A stretch of DNA of 47,695 nucleotides from an uncultured Alistipes sp. Its GTDB lineage: Bacteria > Bacteroidota > Bacteroidia > Bacteroidales > UBA932. Below the pieces are notes generated by a model. It was not told the DNA's origin and did no database searches. It saw only the letters and a program-made list of their open reading frames with translations. The position numbers and the translations under genes were made by a program. Positions 15,753 to 25,069 of the stretch are shown piece after piece; within the stretch, counting starts at the first letter, position 1, and each line of letters starts with the position of its first letter. The stretch lies in the NCBI GenBank assembly GCA_900544195.1, contig UQUJ01000018.1:1-47695 (forward strand), in the 5' to 3' direction.

Positions 15753-17147
15753 TTATTTTCCTTTTGTCCAGTATTCCTCAATCTCTTCCAAAGTCTTGCC
15801 TGTAGTTTCCGGAACCAGTCTCCACATTATGAGAAGGTAAGGGACGCACATGGCGGCGAAGAGAAAGAATGTGCCTGCCGGAGTGAGTGTCTCAAGCATC
15901 CACGGCGTGAGCTGGCCGATCAGGTAGGTGCCGATCCATAGGGCCAGTCCGGCGATGCTCATCGCGAGTCCACGCACTCTGTTAGGGTACATCTCTGACA
16001 AAAGTACAAAAACAACCGCGCTTATGGAAATCGCCGTGCAGAAAACGTACAGAAGGAAGAACGTCAGCAGGAACCATGTCGGAAGGCTCTGTGGGAAGCA
16101 GAAGTACAGGCCTATCATCAGCAGACAGAGGATCATTCCGCCCACACCCCACCAGACCAACTGCTTGCGGCCTACCTTGTCGATGACCAGGAGGGCGATG
16201 ACCGTCGTGAGCATATTCACAACCCCGACCAAAACTGTCGAGAACATTGAACCTTCGCCGGACAAACCAGCGTCACTGAATATCTTGGGGCCATAGTACA
16301 GCACGGCGTTCACTCCCATGAACTGGCCGAGGATGGCGATGGCGCAGCCGATGAGGACAGCCTTGAATATTCCCGGCTCCAGAAGAGTCCGCCATTCGGA
16401 CTTGGTCTCGCCGGCGATGGATGCCCTGGTCTGTTCGATCTGCCTTGCCACTTCCTCCGGGGATGTGAATATCCCGCCGAGGATCCTTGCGGCCTTATCT
16501 TCCTTGTGCTTGGTGATCAACCAGCGCGGACTCTCGGGGATAAGGAATATGACGAGGAGGAACAGAAGATCCGGAACAGTCTCGTAGCCAAGCATTCCCC
16601 TCCAGTACTCGGAATTGAATATTCTTGTCCAGAGATCCGTCGAGGTAGAGGTCACGTCGGCGCCCTTCAGGACAAAGTAGTTGATCAGGTAGGCCATCAG
16701 GAACCCTATCGTGATGGCCAGCTGGTAGAGCGACACGAGGGAGCCTCTTTTCTGCGCCGGAGCGATCTCCGAGATGTAGATCGGCGAGACGATCGAGACT
16801 ATTCCTATGCCGAATCCTCCTATGATCCTGAAGACAACCAGCTGGTTGAAGTCGCCGCAGACGGCGCAGCCTATGGCCGAGACGCTGAACATCAGAGCCG
16901 AGATGAGCATCGTCTTCTTTCTGCCGAGATGGTCGCTCATCATTCCGGCCGTCATAACGCCCAGAATCGAGCCGATCAGAGCGCAGCCCACGTACCACCC
17001 TTCGGCGATCGTCGTCAGCCGGAACTGGTTCTTCACGATCTCGGTCGTGCCGGAGATCACGGCGGTGTCGTAGCCGAACAGGATTCCGCCTATCGCCGCC
17101 ACGATGGCCAGGAACACTATCCGGGTCATATTTATGCTTTTGTCCAT
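15753..17147 (-). CDS. MFS sugar porter (XylE-like)
   Basis: 464 aa with 12 predicted membrane segments in the inner membrane. Sugar-porter signatures are present: GGILFGYDTAVISG (about 20-33), DHLGRKK in the loop between segments 2 and 3, PESPRWL (about 207-213), DKVGRK in the second half, and VPETTGKTLEEIEEYW at the C-terminus. The family performs proton-coupled uptake of monosaccharides such as xylose, arabinose or glucose. It sits 3 nt after the DUF4434 gene and 5 nt before the ROK repressor, so all three form an operon. It should import the sugar produced by the neighbouring enzymes; the exact sugar is unknown. Confidence 0.92.
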   Translation of the reverse strand: MDKSINMTRIVFLAIVAAIGGILFGYDTAVISGTTEIVKNQFRLTTIAEGWYVGCALIGSILGVMTAGMMSDHLGRKKTMLISALMFSVSAIGCAVCGDFNQLVVFRIIGGFGIGIVSIVSPIYISEIAPAQKRGSLVSLYQLAITIGFLMAYLINYFVLKGADVTSTSTDLWTRIFNSEYWRGMLGYETVPDLLFLLVIFLIPESPRWLITKHKEDKAARILGGIFTSPEEVARQIEQTRASIAGETKSEWRTLLEPGIFKAVLIGCAIAILGQFMGVNAVLYYGPKIFSDAGLSGEGSMFSTVLVGVVNMLTTVIALLVIDKVGRKQLVWWGVGGMILCLLMIGLYFCFPQSLPTWFLLTFFLLYVFCTAISISAVVFVLLSEMYPNRVRGLAMSIAGLALWIGTYLIGQLTPWMLETLTPAGTFFLFAAMCVPYLLIMWRLVPETTGKTLEEIEEYWTKGK

Positions 17148-17150
17148 CGC

Positions 17151-18254
17151 TTATCGCATGTCAAAGTATTCCATGTACCTGTCGTAGAGATGTCCCGCCT
17201 GAAGGTAGGCCGACTGAGGGCTCATGAAGTGCGAGAACTCGAAGGTGATGGCCTTGTCGTAGCCGCAGCGCTTCGCCGCCTCAAGCTTCATCCTCAGTTT
17301 GTCGAACTTGATCGGGAGGAAACGGATCGGCATGTCCCGGTCGAAACTCTCGGCGTTGGTCCAGCACTGCATCCCGTACCTGTCCGCCAGCTTCTTGTTG
17401 ACAGAGAAGAACGCGTCAAGCTCGTCGTAGTCGATGTGTCCGTCCTGGAAGGCGCATGCGTTGACATATTCATGGATCCCGTCGAAGATCTCGTTCCATT
17501 CCCTCTCGTGCTGCTCTATCGAGACGGCCTGCTCCTTGGTCAGGTTGCCGCCGGCCGCGTCTACCGCCTTCTTGCCGTCGATCCACGGGGAGATGAAGGT
17601 CGGCAGTCCGCCCGAGACCTCCTTGCACTGGCGCCCCATCGTGCGGAAGGACTCTATAGCGCCCTTGGTGGCACGGCTGATCTCGCCGCTGATGTACCAG
17701 CCGCCGAAGCTGTCGTACTTGCTGCCGTAGCGCTGCCAGATCTCGTCGATCACGTACTTGTTCGCCTCGACTTCGTATGACATGTCGCCTGTGTCCCAGT
17801 ATTTTCCGGAGTCGTACAGTCCGAGCCAGAACTTCATGCCGTATTTCTGGGCAAGGCGGCAGAACATGTCGATCATGTCGGTCGAAGGCATGTAGCACCC
17901 CTTCTTAAGAAGGTAAGGTGACGGATAGGTGATGAACTTGCGGTAACCGCAGCGGATGTCGATCACGGTGTCGATGCCCATCGCCTTCATGTAACGGAAG
18001 TCAAGATCCCATTCTTTCTCGCCCCAGTTCTGGTGCGGAATGTCATGCGAGATCTCGTCCAGGAATGTGCCGGTGATGGGGAGGGCATTCCCGTGAGGGA
18101 TGATCAGCCTGCTGTTGATGCTCTCGTCGGCCTTGAGCCTGAGGTCTTTACCGTTCTTCGAGGCCATTCCCATAGCGTTGGCGGCAATGGGAGCCGCCAC
18201 AGCGGTCGCGGCGGCGATTCCGGCCTTCTTCAGAAAAGTTCTTCTGTCTGTCAT
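17151..18254 (-). CDS. Tat-exported DUF4434-type TIM-barrel protein
   Basis: 367 aa. The N-terminus is a twin-arginine signal (TDRRTFLKKAG then an Ala-rich stretch), so it is exported folded. The body resembles DUF4434, a glycosidase-like TIM barrel: ITGTFLDEISHDIPHQNWGE, MKAMGIDTVIDIRCGYRKF, KFWLGLYDSGKYW, FGGWYISGEIS with a conserved Glu near 189, LPTFISPWIDG, and QCWTNAESFDRD. Acidic residues at barrel-strand ends (GEIS, NAES, FEFSHF) suggest hydrolase chemistry, but I know no established activity. It is first in the leftward operon with the MFS porter and ROK repressor, and divergent from SusC. Substrate unknown. Confidence 0.75.
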   Translation of the reverse strand: MTDRRTFLKKAGIAAATAVAAPIAANAMGMASKNGKDLRLKADESINSRLIIPHGNALPITGTFLDEISHDIPHQNWGEKEWDLDFRYMKAMGIDTVIDIRCGYRKFITYPSPYLLKKGCYMPSTDMIDMFCRLAQKYGMKFWLGLYDSGKYWDTGDMSYEVEANKYVIDEIWQRYGSKYDSFGGWYISGEISRATKGAIESFRTMGRQCKEVSGGLPTFISPWIDGKKAVDAAGGNLTKEQAVSIEQHEREWNEIFDGIHEYVNACAFQDGHIDYDELDAFFSVNKKLADRYGMQCWTNAESFDRDMPIRFLPIKFDKLRMKLEAAKRCGYDKAITFEFSHFMSPQSAYLQAGHLYDRYMEYFDMR

Positions 18255-18277
18255 GGTGCTTTCTTTATGTGATAGGT

Positions 18278-18310
18278 GATCCTTAAGTAATCCTTAGTAA
18301 TCCTTAAAAG
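18278..18310. promoter_or_regulatory. Three helically phased repeats (AATCCTTA) in the DUF4434 leader
   Basis: ATCCTTAAGT, AATCCTTAGT and AATCCTTAAA start about 10 bp apart (18279, 18288, 18298), between the -7 box at 18334 and the ATG at 18254. The spacing places identical faces on the same side of the helix, as in a cooperative operator, but slippage expansion is possible. Confidence 0.5.
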
Positions 18311-18333
18311 GTAACTTGGTAAATATTGTCTTC

Positions 18334-18342
18334 GCAAAGGTA
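18334..18342 (-). promoter_or_regulatory. Promoter -7 box of the DUF4434-MFS-ROK operon
   Basis: The reverse strand reads TACCTTTGC, a perfect TAnnTTTGC match, 79 nt upstream of the ATG at 18254. Confidence 0.65.
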
Positions 18343-18408
18343 AGAATTTATTTCTTAAATTATTTTATTATTTATTAATTTATTTGTTAAATATTTGATG
18401 AAATATTA

Positions 18409-18416
18409 TAACTTTG
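18409..18416 (+). promoter_or_regulatory. Promoter -7 box of the SusC operon
   Basis: TAACTTTG matches TAnnTTTG. A TTTG at 18383-18386 lies at suitable -33 spacing. The box is 63 nt upstream of the ATG at 18480, in the AT-rich divergent region. Confidence 0.55.
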
Positions 18417-18479
18417 TAAAAATGTTAGGCTAACCTTTGTGGATAGATGACACTATTATTAATAATAACGCATTCTTTT

Positions 18480-21400
18480 ATGAAAGCAACATCGAATTAT
18501 TCATTCCCTTTCCTAAAGGTGGTGCTTGTGTCGGTTCTGTCGTTTTTCCTGTTCTCTGGAAACGTGTCGGCGCAGCCTTCCGTCAAGGGTAGGGTGACAG
18601 ACCAGAACGGGCAACCGCTGCCCGGTGTCTCTGTCGTTGTGGCCGGAACCACGAACGGCACGATGACCGGATCGGACGGAAGCTATGTGATTTCCGTCGC
18701 AAAAGGACAGACGCTGGAGTTCCAGTGTCTGGGCATGACATCGTTCCTGAAACTATGTGACGGAACCGTGCAGGTTTTGAACGTGACCCTGAAAGAGGAC
18801 ACTACCTATCTTGACGAGGTGGTTGTCGTGGGTTACGGTACATCCAAGAAATCATCCCTGACGGGAGCGGTCTCGGCGATCAAGGGGGACGAGGTCCTGA
18901 AGGCTCCGGCCTCGAACGTCTCTCAGATTCTCGCCGGACGTCTTCCGGGCATCTCCTCTGTGCAGGAGTCCGGAGAACCTGGTCAGGATCAGGCTTCCCT
19001 GCGTCTGCGCGGCTCGATCTACGGAATCGCCTACGTTGTGGACGGATTTCCGGTGAGTGACATCAACGACATCAATCCTAATGACATCGAGAGCATCTCT
19101 GTCCTCAAGGACGGAGCGTCTGCCGCTGTGTACGGATTGAAAGGCGCGGGCGGCGTGATGATCATCACGACCAAGAGGGGAGCGAAGGAGAAGACCTCCA
19201 TCACCTATGACGCCTCGTTCGGTGTGTCGATGAACGCCAATTTCCCGGAGTTCATGAACGGCCCGCAGTTCGCCTACTATTATAATATGGCGGACATGAT
19301 GGACCAGCTGGCCAGCGGAGCCATCACCGACCGCTCCCAGTACAATCCGTACTTTACTTCGGAGAATGTCGCCGCGATGACCAACGGCGACCCTACCGAC
19401 GGTTGGGACAACGTGAACTACATCGACAAGGTGTTCGGCACCGGATTCACGCAGAAGCACAACGTGACCGTGACCGGAGGAAGCGACAAGGCCCGCTACT
19501 ACACCTCTTTCGGCTACTACGGGCAGGACGGTAACATCGACAACTTCACCTACAAGCGCTACAACCTGAGATCCAACATTGACTCGGACATCACCTCCAG
19601 GCTGCATTTCAAGCTGGGCCTATCGGGTACGCTGGCTCACAGGGACACTCCGGGCTATGCCTCGGGAGGCACTGACGGCGGATACAGCGAGCTGGGATGG
19701 CTGTCTGTGGCCAACCAGACAATCGTGATGCATCCGTATCTCCCGGAGAGGTACGAGGGCATGTACACTTCGACGATCAAGAAGAACACCGGACTTCCTC
19801 AGAGTCCTCTCGCCGCCATCTATGAGTCAGGCTACAAGAAGACCCGCTCGATGGATCTTTCGGTCAACGCCACGCTGGCCTATGACATTCCAGGTGTGGA
19901 CGGACTGGTCGCCAAGGTTGCCGGTGTCTATGACTGGAGCAACTCCTACAACAAGAATCTGAACACCCCTTACAGCACGATGGCTTTCGTGGACGGAGCA
20001 TATTCGAAGAAGAATGACCCAAGGGGAGTGGACAACGGCATAAACCTCGGAGAGGGAACGTCCTATTGGCAGCAGATGGTGGGACAGGCCAGTCTTGAAT
20101 ATTCCAACACCTTCGGCAAGCACAGCGTGGAGGCCTTGGCGCTCATGGAGATCCGTGACACCAAGAGCAACAGTCTCGCGGCCTACGTCAAGGATCTTCC
20201 TTTCGCCTCGCTCCCGGAAATCAGCCAGGGCAACCCGACCAAGAACCCTGTCTCCGGAAGCAGCGGAGCGTCCAGAAGCGTCGGCGGAGTCTTCCGACTC
20301 AAGTACAACTTCGCGGACAGGTACCTCATCGAACTTTCGGGACGCGAGGACGGCTCGTACCTTTTCAGCGGAATGGACAAGTACCGCTGGGGCTTCTTCC
20401 CTTCAGCATCCGTCGCGTGGAGAATCTCCAATGAGAATTTCATGAAATCTGCTGATTTTCTCAATGACTTGAAGATCAGGGCCTCCGTCGGAATGCTTGG
20501 AAACGACGGTGTTCCTGAATATGCCTTCCTCAGCACCTACTCGCGCTATGGCCAGAAGGTGGGCTACAGGATGGTTGACGGAAGCGCTGCCTTCAATCCT
20601 GCCTATAAGCCGGATGTCGTGCCGTCGCTCAACTTGTCATGGGAGCGTTACCTTTCCTACAACGTCGGATTCGACGCGACCCTGTGGGACGGGCTTCTGG
20701 GCATGGAGGTGGACGGATTCTACAACTACACCTATGAAATCCTGACCGGCCAGGGCTCCGGATTCCCGGCTTCCATGGGAGGGTACTATCCGACCTACAT
20801 CAATTATCCTGCGATCGACGCCAAGGGTGTTGACCTCATGGTCACTCACAAGAATCAGTTCTCTCTCGGCGGCAAGCCGTTCTTCTACGGGGTGAGCGCC
20901 AGCCTGACATATTCAAAGACCAGATGGATCAAGTACAAGGACAATCCTGAGGTCAGCGACAACAGGAAGATTGTCGGCAAGACCTATGGCTCCATCACGG
21001 GTTGGAAGACCGACGGGCTGTTCCGCTCCGAGGAGGAGATTGACAATTCCGCCTGGTGGGGATCACGCCCTAACGTGGGCGACATCAAGTTCGTGGACAT
21101 CAACGGCGACGGCAAGATCGACTACGACGACTGGGGCTATTTCGGACGTTCCAACAGGCCTGAGCTGACATTCGGCCTGAACCTCAATTTCGAGTGGAAC
21201 GGCTTTGATTTCAATGCCCAGTTCACCGGCGGCGCCTTGTTCGACGTTTCCCTTACCGGAACGTACTACAACGGCTATGATGACAACACGATCTGGACTC
21301 AGACTTTCAAGGAGGGAGGAAACTCTCCTCTCTATCTTGTGGAGAACGCATGGAGCGTGGACAATCCTGACGGTACCTTCCCGCGTCTAACCCTCGGCTC

Positions 21401-21674
21401 TCCGGGACACGGTGGTGACAACGGTGTAAGCTGCTCATTCTGGTGGAGGGACGGAAAATATGTCCGTCTGAAGTCAGCGCAGCTTGGCTACACCCTGCCG
21501 AAGAAATGGATGAGCCATCTTGGCGTGTCTTCCCTCAGGCTGTTCGTCGAGGGACAGAACATATTCACCATCGATGGTCTTCCTAAGGGAATCGACCCTG
21601 AGTCTCCGGGCGTGAACAACGGTTATTATCCTCAGCAGCGCCTCTTGATGGGTGGTGTGACATTATCATTCTAA
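18480..21674 (+). CDS. SusC/RagA-type TonB-linked outer-membrane transporter
   Basis: 1064 aa from the ATG at 18480; the upstream ATG at 18447 would place a foreign stretch before the signal peptide. The order is: signal peptide to about Ala31 (...GNVSAQ), CarboxypepD_reg domain (about 35-115: VKGRVTDQNGQPLPGVSVVV), TonB-box/plug (about 118-240: EVVVVGYGTSKKSSLTGAVS, LAGRLPGISSVQ, ISVLKDGASAAVYGLKGAGG), and a 22-strand barrel ending LLMGGVTLSF with the terminal Phe needed for assembly. It imports oligosaccharides across the outer membrane with SusD and TonB energy. It starts the rightward operon and is intact, unlike the SusC remnants at 3.1 and 7.5 kb. Confidence 0.97.
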   Translation: MKATSNYSFPFLKVVLVSVLSFFLFSGNVSAQPSVKGRVTDQNGQPLPGVSVVVAGTTNGTMTGSDGSYVISVAKGQTLEFQCLGMTSFLKLCDGTVQVLNVTLKEDTTYLDEVVVVGYGTSKKSSLTGAVSAIKGDEVLKAPASNVSQILAGRLPGISSVQESGEPGQDQASLRLRGSIYGIAYVVDGFPVSDINDINPNDIESISVLKDGASAAVYGLKGAGGVMIITTKRGAKEKTSITYDASFGVSMNANFPEFMNGPQFAYYYNMADMMDQLASGAITDRSQYNPYFTSENVAAMTNGDPTDGWDNVNYIDKVFGTGFTQKHNVTVTGGSDKARYYTSFGYYGQDGNIDNFTYKRYNLRSNIDSDITSRLHFKLGLSGTLAHRDTPGYASGGTDGGYSELGWLSVANQTIVMHPYLPERYEGMYTSTIKKNTGLPQSPLAAIYESGYKKTRSMDLSVNATLAYDIPGVDGLVAKVAGVYDWSNSYNKNLNTPYSTMAFVDGAYSKKNDPRGVDNGINLGEGTSYWQQMVGQASLEYSNTFGKHSVEALALMEIRDTKSNSLAAYVKDLPFASLPEISQGNPTKNPVSGSSGASRSVGGVFRLKYNFADRYLIELSGREDGSYLFSGMDKYRWGFFPSASVAWRISNENFMKSADFLNDLKIRASVGMLGNDGVPEYAFLSTYSRYGQKVGYRMVDGSAAFNPAYKPDVVPSLNLSWERYLSYNVGFDATLWDGLLGMEVDGFYNYTYEILTGQGSGFPASMGGYYPTYINYPAIDAKGVDLMVTHKNQFSLGGKPFFYGVSASLTYSKTRWIKYKDNPEVSDNRKIVGKTYGSITGWKTDGLFRSEEEIDNSAWWGSRPNVGDIKFVDINGDGKIDYDDWGYFGRSNRPELTFGLNLNFEWNGFDFNAQFTGGALFDVSLTGTYYNGYDDNTIWTQTFKEGGNSPLYLVENAWSVDNPDGTFPRLTLGSPGHGGDNGVSCSFWWRDGKYVRLKSAQLGYTLPKKWMSHLGVSSLRLFVEGQNIFTIDGLPKGIDPESPGVNNGYYPQQRLLMGGVTLSF

Positions 21675-21688
21675 AAGGACAGCTTGAT

Positions 21689-23356
21689 ATGAAATACATT
21701 AAGAATCTGATTTTGACAGTGTCGGGAATCGCCGTGGCGATGGGGGTGTCCTCCTGCAACTCGTTCCTCGACATGACTCCGACCGACAGCGTCTCGGACA
21801 AGATGCTCTGGAAAACCACCGCGAATGCGGAATATGGAGTGAACTACATCTATAGCTACATCCTGGACATGGCCGACGCCAACTCCGGACAGTGTGCGGC
21901 CGGCATGACCGACGCCCTCACCGACCAGTTGAAGTACGGCTCCTACAACTTCAACGCTCTGTGCTACATACCGAGCGAGATCGCCTACGGGGGATCTGTG
22001 TTGACAGCCAACTACGTGTCCGCGTACCTTGGCTACTGGGACACGATGTACAGCGCGATCAGAAAGACCAACCAGGGTCTGAACTATCTGGAGAAGTACG
22101 GTGAGATGTCCGGTGAGGACAAGACGAGACTCTCGGCCGAGCTGAGGTTCATGCGCGCATGGTTCTACTTCGACCTTGTCAAGAGGTACAAGGATGTCAT
22201 CATCTATGACGAGGATCTGAGCGCCATCACGGCCAACAAGGCTCTCTCGACAGAGGAGGAAGGATGGAACTTCATCGAATCCGACCTTGAGTTCGCCGCC
22301 GCGAACCTGCCTGAGAAAGAAAAAGCGAACGGAAGGCTGAACAAAGGTACGGCCTATGCCTTCATGACAAGGGCGATGCTGTACGCCAAACGTTATGACA
22401 AGGTCGTCGCGGCCGCGGACAAAGTGAAGGAGTTGGGTTATTCTCTGATCTCAAACTATGCTGATGTCTTCAACGGCAACAATTCAGAGGTCATACTTGA
22501 ATATGTCTTCAACTATTCCGACAATGTGACCCACAGCTTCGACTACTACTACTCTCCGGGAGGCGACTACACCACCAAGGATGCTTCCGGCGGCGGCTAC
22601 GGCACGCCGACACAGGAGATTGTGGAGTCCTATGAATATGCCGACGGCTCCGGTCTTCCGGACTGGTCGCCTTGGCACACCGCCGAGGGAACCGATCAGA
22701 ATCCTCCGTATCAGCTGCTTGAGCCTCGTTTCCAGGCATCCGTGCTCTACAACGGTGCGAAGTGGAAAGGGCGTACGATCGAGCCGTTTGTGGGCGGAGA
22801 CGACGGCTGGTGCCAATGGAACGTGGTCAAGGAGCCTAAGGGTAAGACGACCACGGGCTATTACCTCCGCAAAGGTGTGGACGAGACGCATGACGTGATC
22901 GCCAGATACGAGAGCACCCAGCCGCTTGTCATCATCAGGTACGCCGAGGTGCTTCTGAACAGGGCCGAGGCCTGCTACCGTCTCAATGACGCCGCGGGAG
23001 CCAATGCCGCCGTCAAGGAAATCCGCGCCCGTGTCGGGCTTCCGTACGCAGACAAGGCGGGGGACAACCTGTGGAAGGCCATCCGTCAGGAGCGCAAGGT
23101 CGAGCTGGCGTTCGAAGGCTTCTCCTATTGGGATCTCCGCAGATGGGGAGTGGCTCCGAACAACTATCCTGACGGACTCTCCGGCTATCAGGTGCATGGC
23201 TTGAAGATCGAGAGCGCAGAAAGTGGCTTCATCTACACCTATGTCTCTGTCGATGACAAGGACCGCAACTATCCTGAGAAGATGAACAGATTCCCTCTCC
23301 AGGACAGCGAGCTGTCAAGCAACAATGCAGTAGAACAATTCCCGGAATGGAAATAA
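21689..23356 (+). CDS. SusD/RagB-type surface glycan-binding lipoprotein
   Basis: 555 aa. Lipoprotein signal with Cys23 (GVSSC). N-terminal CNSFLDMTPTDSVS and the TPR-like SusD fold follow: RLSAELRFMRAWFYFDLVKR (about 146-165), YAFMTRAMLYAKRYDKV, and the C-terminal RYAEVLLNRAEACYRLND, IRQERKVELAFEGFSYWDLRRWG. It caps the SusC barrel and delivers substrate. It begins 14 nt after the SusC stop, in the same operon. Confidence 0.97.
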   Translation: MKYIKNLILTVSGIAVAMGVSSCNSFLDMTPTDSVSDKMLWKTTANAEYGVNYIYSYILDMADANSGQCAAGMTDALTDQLKYGSYNFNALCYIPSEIAYGGSVLTANYVSAYLGYWDTMYSAIRKTNQGLNYLEKYGEMSGEDKTRLSAELRFMRAWFYFDLVKRYKDVIIYDEDLSAITANKALSTEEEGWNFIESDLEFAAANLPEKEKANGRLNKGTAYAFMTRAMLYAKRYDKVVAAADKVKELGYSLISNYADVFNGNNSEVILEYVFNYSDNVTHSFDYYYSPGGDYTTKDASGGGYGTPTQEIVESYEYADGSGLPDWSPWHTAEGTDQNPPYQLLEPRFQASVLYNGAKWKGRTIEPFVGGDDGWCQWNVVKEPKGKTTTGYYLRKGVDETHDVIARYESTQPLVIIRYAEVLLNRAEACYRLNDAAGANAAVKEIRARVGLPYADKAGDNLWKAIRQERKVELAFEGFSYWDLRRWGVAPNNYPDGLSGYQVHGLKIESAESGFIYTYVSVDDKDRNYPEKMNRFPLQDSELSSNNAVEQFPEWK

Positions 23357-23367
23357 TCACGACTTAT

Positions 23368-25065
23368 ATGAAAAAGATCCACATACTGACAGCGGTTCTG
23401 ACTCTTCTCGTGGCGGCTTCGTGCCATAGCCCTGAATATGTCGAGTCGACCGCGGAGCGTCAAAACCTTACCAGTTTCGAGGCGTTCTTCACATTCGGCC
23501 CCTTCATGGATCAGTCGATGTGCAAGCTGAACATCACGGACGAGAACGCCGATCGGTTCGTCATCCCTGTCCCTTGGTTTTTCCCTGAGACATCGGACAA
23601 CGAGACATCACCTTACATGACCAAGGTCAGGGTGCAGGCTGCCTTGCAGCCGAACTGTACCATCGAGCCGGCGCTGACCCTTCTGGATCTGACCAAGGAC
23701 AACATGTTCAGGTTCACCAACGCCAAGGGTGAGAGCAGGAACATCTGCATCACCGGAGAGAGGGTGAAGTCCAAGGCTTGCGACATTCTTGTCTTCTCCT
23801 TGGATGACCCCGCCGTCTCCGGCATCGTGGACAAGAACAAGAAGACCGTCACCCTGGTGTCCGCCGAGGATCTGAGCGCCTGCACCGCATCCGCACAGGT
23901 TTCGGCGCATGCCACCATCTCCCCGGATCCTTCGACTCCGCAGGACTACAACAAGGGCGTCAAGTTCAGGGTGACCGCCCACGATGGTCAGACCTTCTCT
24001 GAATATACCGTCATCAAGACTGTTCCTGACAAGATTGACAAGGGCTTTGACAAGTCATCGCTTGAGGCGTTGTTCAACTTCGAGCCTGTAAGCATGGCCG
24101 GACTCCCGGCCTACAACACGGCTGACATATTCCCGAGCCTTGCGGTGACTGGCGGCAAGCTTGTCTTCTGCTACGGCAACGGTTCCGCTCCTGTCTTCCT
24201 GAACGGCATCACCGGTGTCAAGGAAGGCGAGATCAATGCCGGCGGTGTCGCTCCGGCGGCTGTCACCAATGACGAGGCGGAGAACCTTATCCTCTGCAAC
24301 CACGTTGACGGCGGAGGCGAGTTCAAGATTTGGAAGGCTACCTCTGTTAAGACCGCTCCGGAACTGTTCCATTCGTTCACCAACAGCACGGATCTTCCTA
24401 TGGGGTATTCAATAAAGGTCATCGGCGACATTGACGGTGACGCTGTGATTGACATAACCCATGAGGGCATCGCGGGCGTGACATCCTCAAGCAAGGTGAC
24501 AAGGGTCACTGTTGCCGGCGGATCCGTCGCCGATGTCTCGGTGCTCGATCTCGCGGGAGCCGGCCTCGCATGGGGCGGCGCTCCGGTGAACAACACCGAC
24601 GCTGTGGCCGTGGCTCCTACGCGGAACGCCGGGATGTTCCTTTCTTACTATGATCCTAACGTCCTGCACTATGTCATGGCCGACGGCACGCTGAAGTCAT
24701 CGCTACCGTTCAACGACGGATCATCGTGGGCCTTGAATGTCAATAACCTGGACAGCAAGCAGTTCAATCACGCCACCTACATGTCGCTCTTCGTGGTCAG
24801 CCACTTCCCTCACTGGGGATGCGGCCCTGCCCTCTACCTGTACGACATCTCGGATCCGGCGGCGCTGTCCGGCAATCTGAACGAGACCACGTCGATAGTC
24901 CTCGGCAAGTCTTCCGTTGACTGGTTCCAGAAGGCTGACGCCGGCTTTGCCGCCGGAGATGTCGTTCTGGCTCCGACCAAGGACGGATTCAAGATGTATC
25001 TGTACTACTACGACCAGAATTCAGGAGTCCTCGGTGGCTATTCTGTGGATTGCATAAAGAAATAG
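23368..25065 (+). CDS. Surface lipoprotein, candidate glycan-binding protein (DUF5018-like)
   Basis: 565 aa from the ATG at 23368, which starts the lipoprotein signal (AASC, Cys19); the earlier in-frame ATG at 23347 lies within the end of susD. The N-terminal half (about 25-230) contains one or two Ig-like modules (LTSFEAFFTFGPFMDQSMCK; FSLDDPAVSGIVDKNKKTVT; FRVTAHDGQTFSEYTV). The C-terminal part (about 235-565) looks like a beta-propeller of irregular repeats (FPSLAVTGGKLVFCYG, NDEAENLILCNHVDGGGEF, GCGPALYLYDIS). It is in the position normally held by SusE/SusF-type surface glycan-binding proteins. It shares its C-terminal layout with the BACON lipoprotein at 26479. Family naming is tentative. 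Confidence 0.7.
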   Translation: MKKIHILTAVLTLLVAASCHSPEYVESTAERQNLTSFEAFFTFGPFMDQSMCKLNITDENADRFVIPVPWFFPETSDNETSPYMTKVRVQAALQPNCTIEPALTLLDLTKDNMFRFTNAKGESRNICITGERVKSKACDILVFSLDDPAVSGIVDKNKKTVTLVSAEDLSACTASAQVSAHATISPDPSTPQDYNKGVKFRVTAHDGQTFSEYTVIKTVPDKIDKGFDKSSLEALFNFEPVSMAGLPAYNTADIFPSLAVTGGKLVFCYGNGSAPVFLNGITGVKEGEINAGGVAPAAVTNDEAENLILCNHVDGGGEFKIWKATSVKTAPELFHSFTNSTDLPMGYSIKVIGDIDGDAVIDITHEGIAGVTSSSKVTRVTVAGGSVADVSVLDLAGAGLAWGGAPVNNTDAVAVAPTRNAGMFLSYYDPNVLHYVMADGTLKSSLPFNDGSSWALNVNNLDSKQFNHATYMSLFVVSHFPHWGCGPALYLYDISDPAALSGNLNETTSIVLGKSSVDWFQKADAGFAAGDVVLAPTKDGFKMYLYYYDQNSGVLGGYSVDCIKK

Positions 25066-25069
25066 TCAG

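Noticed and set aside
15753..17147. Reading the MFS porter as a dedicated xylose transporter
   Set aside because: Signatures fix the sugar-porter family only; the substrate cannot be read from these motifs.
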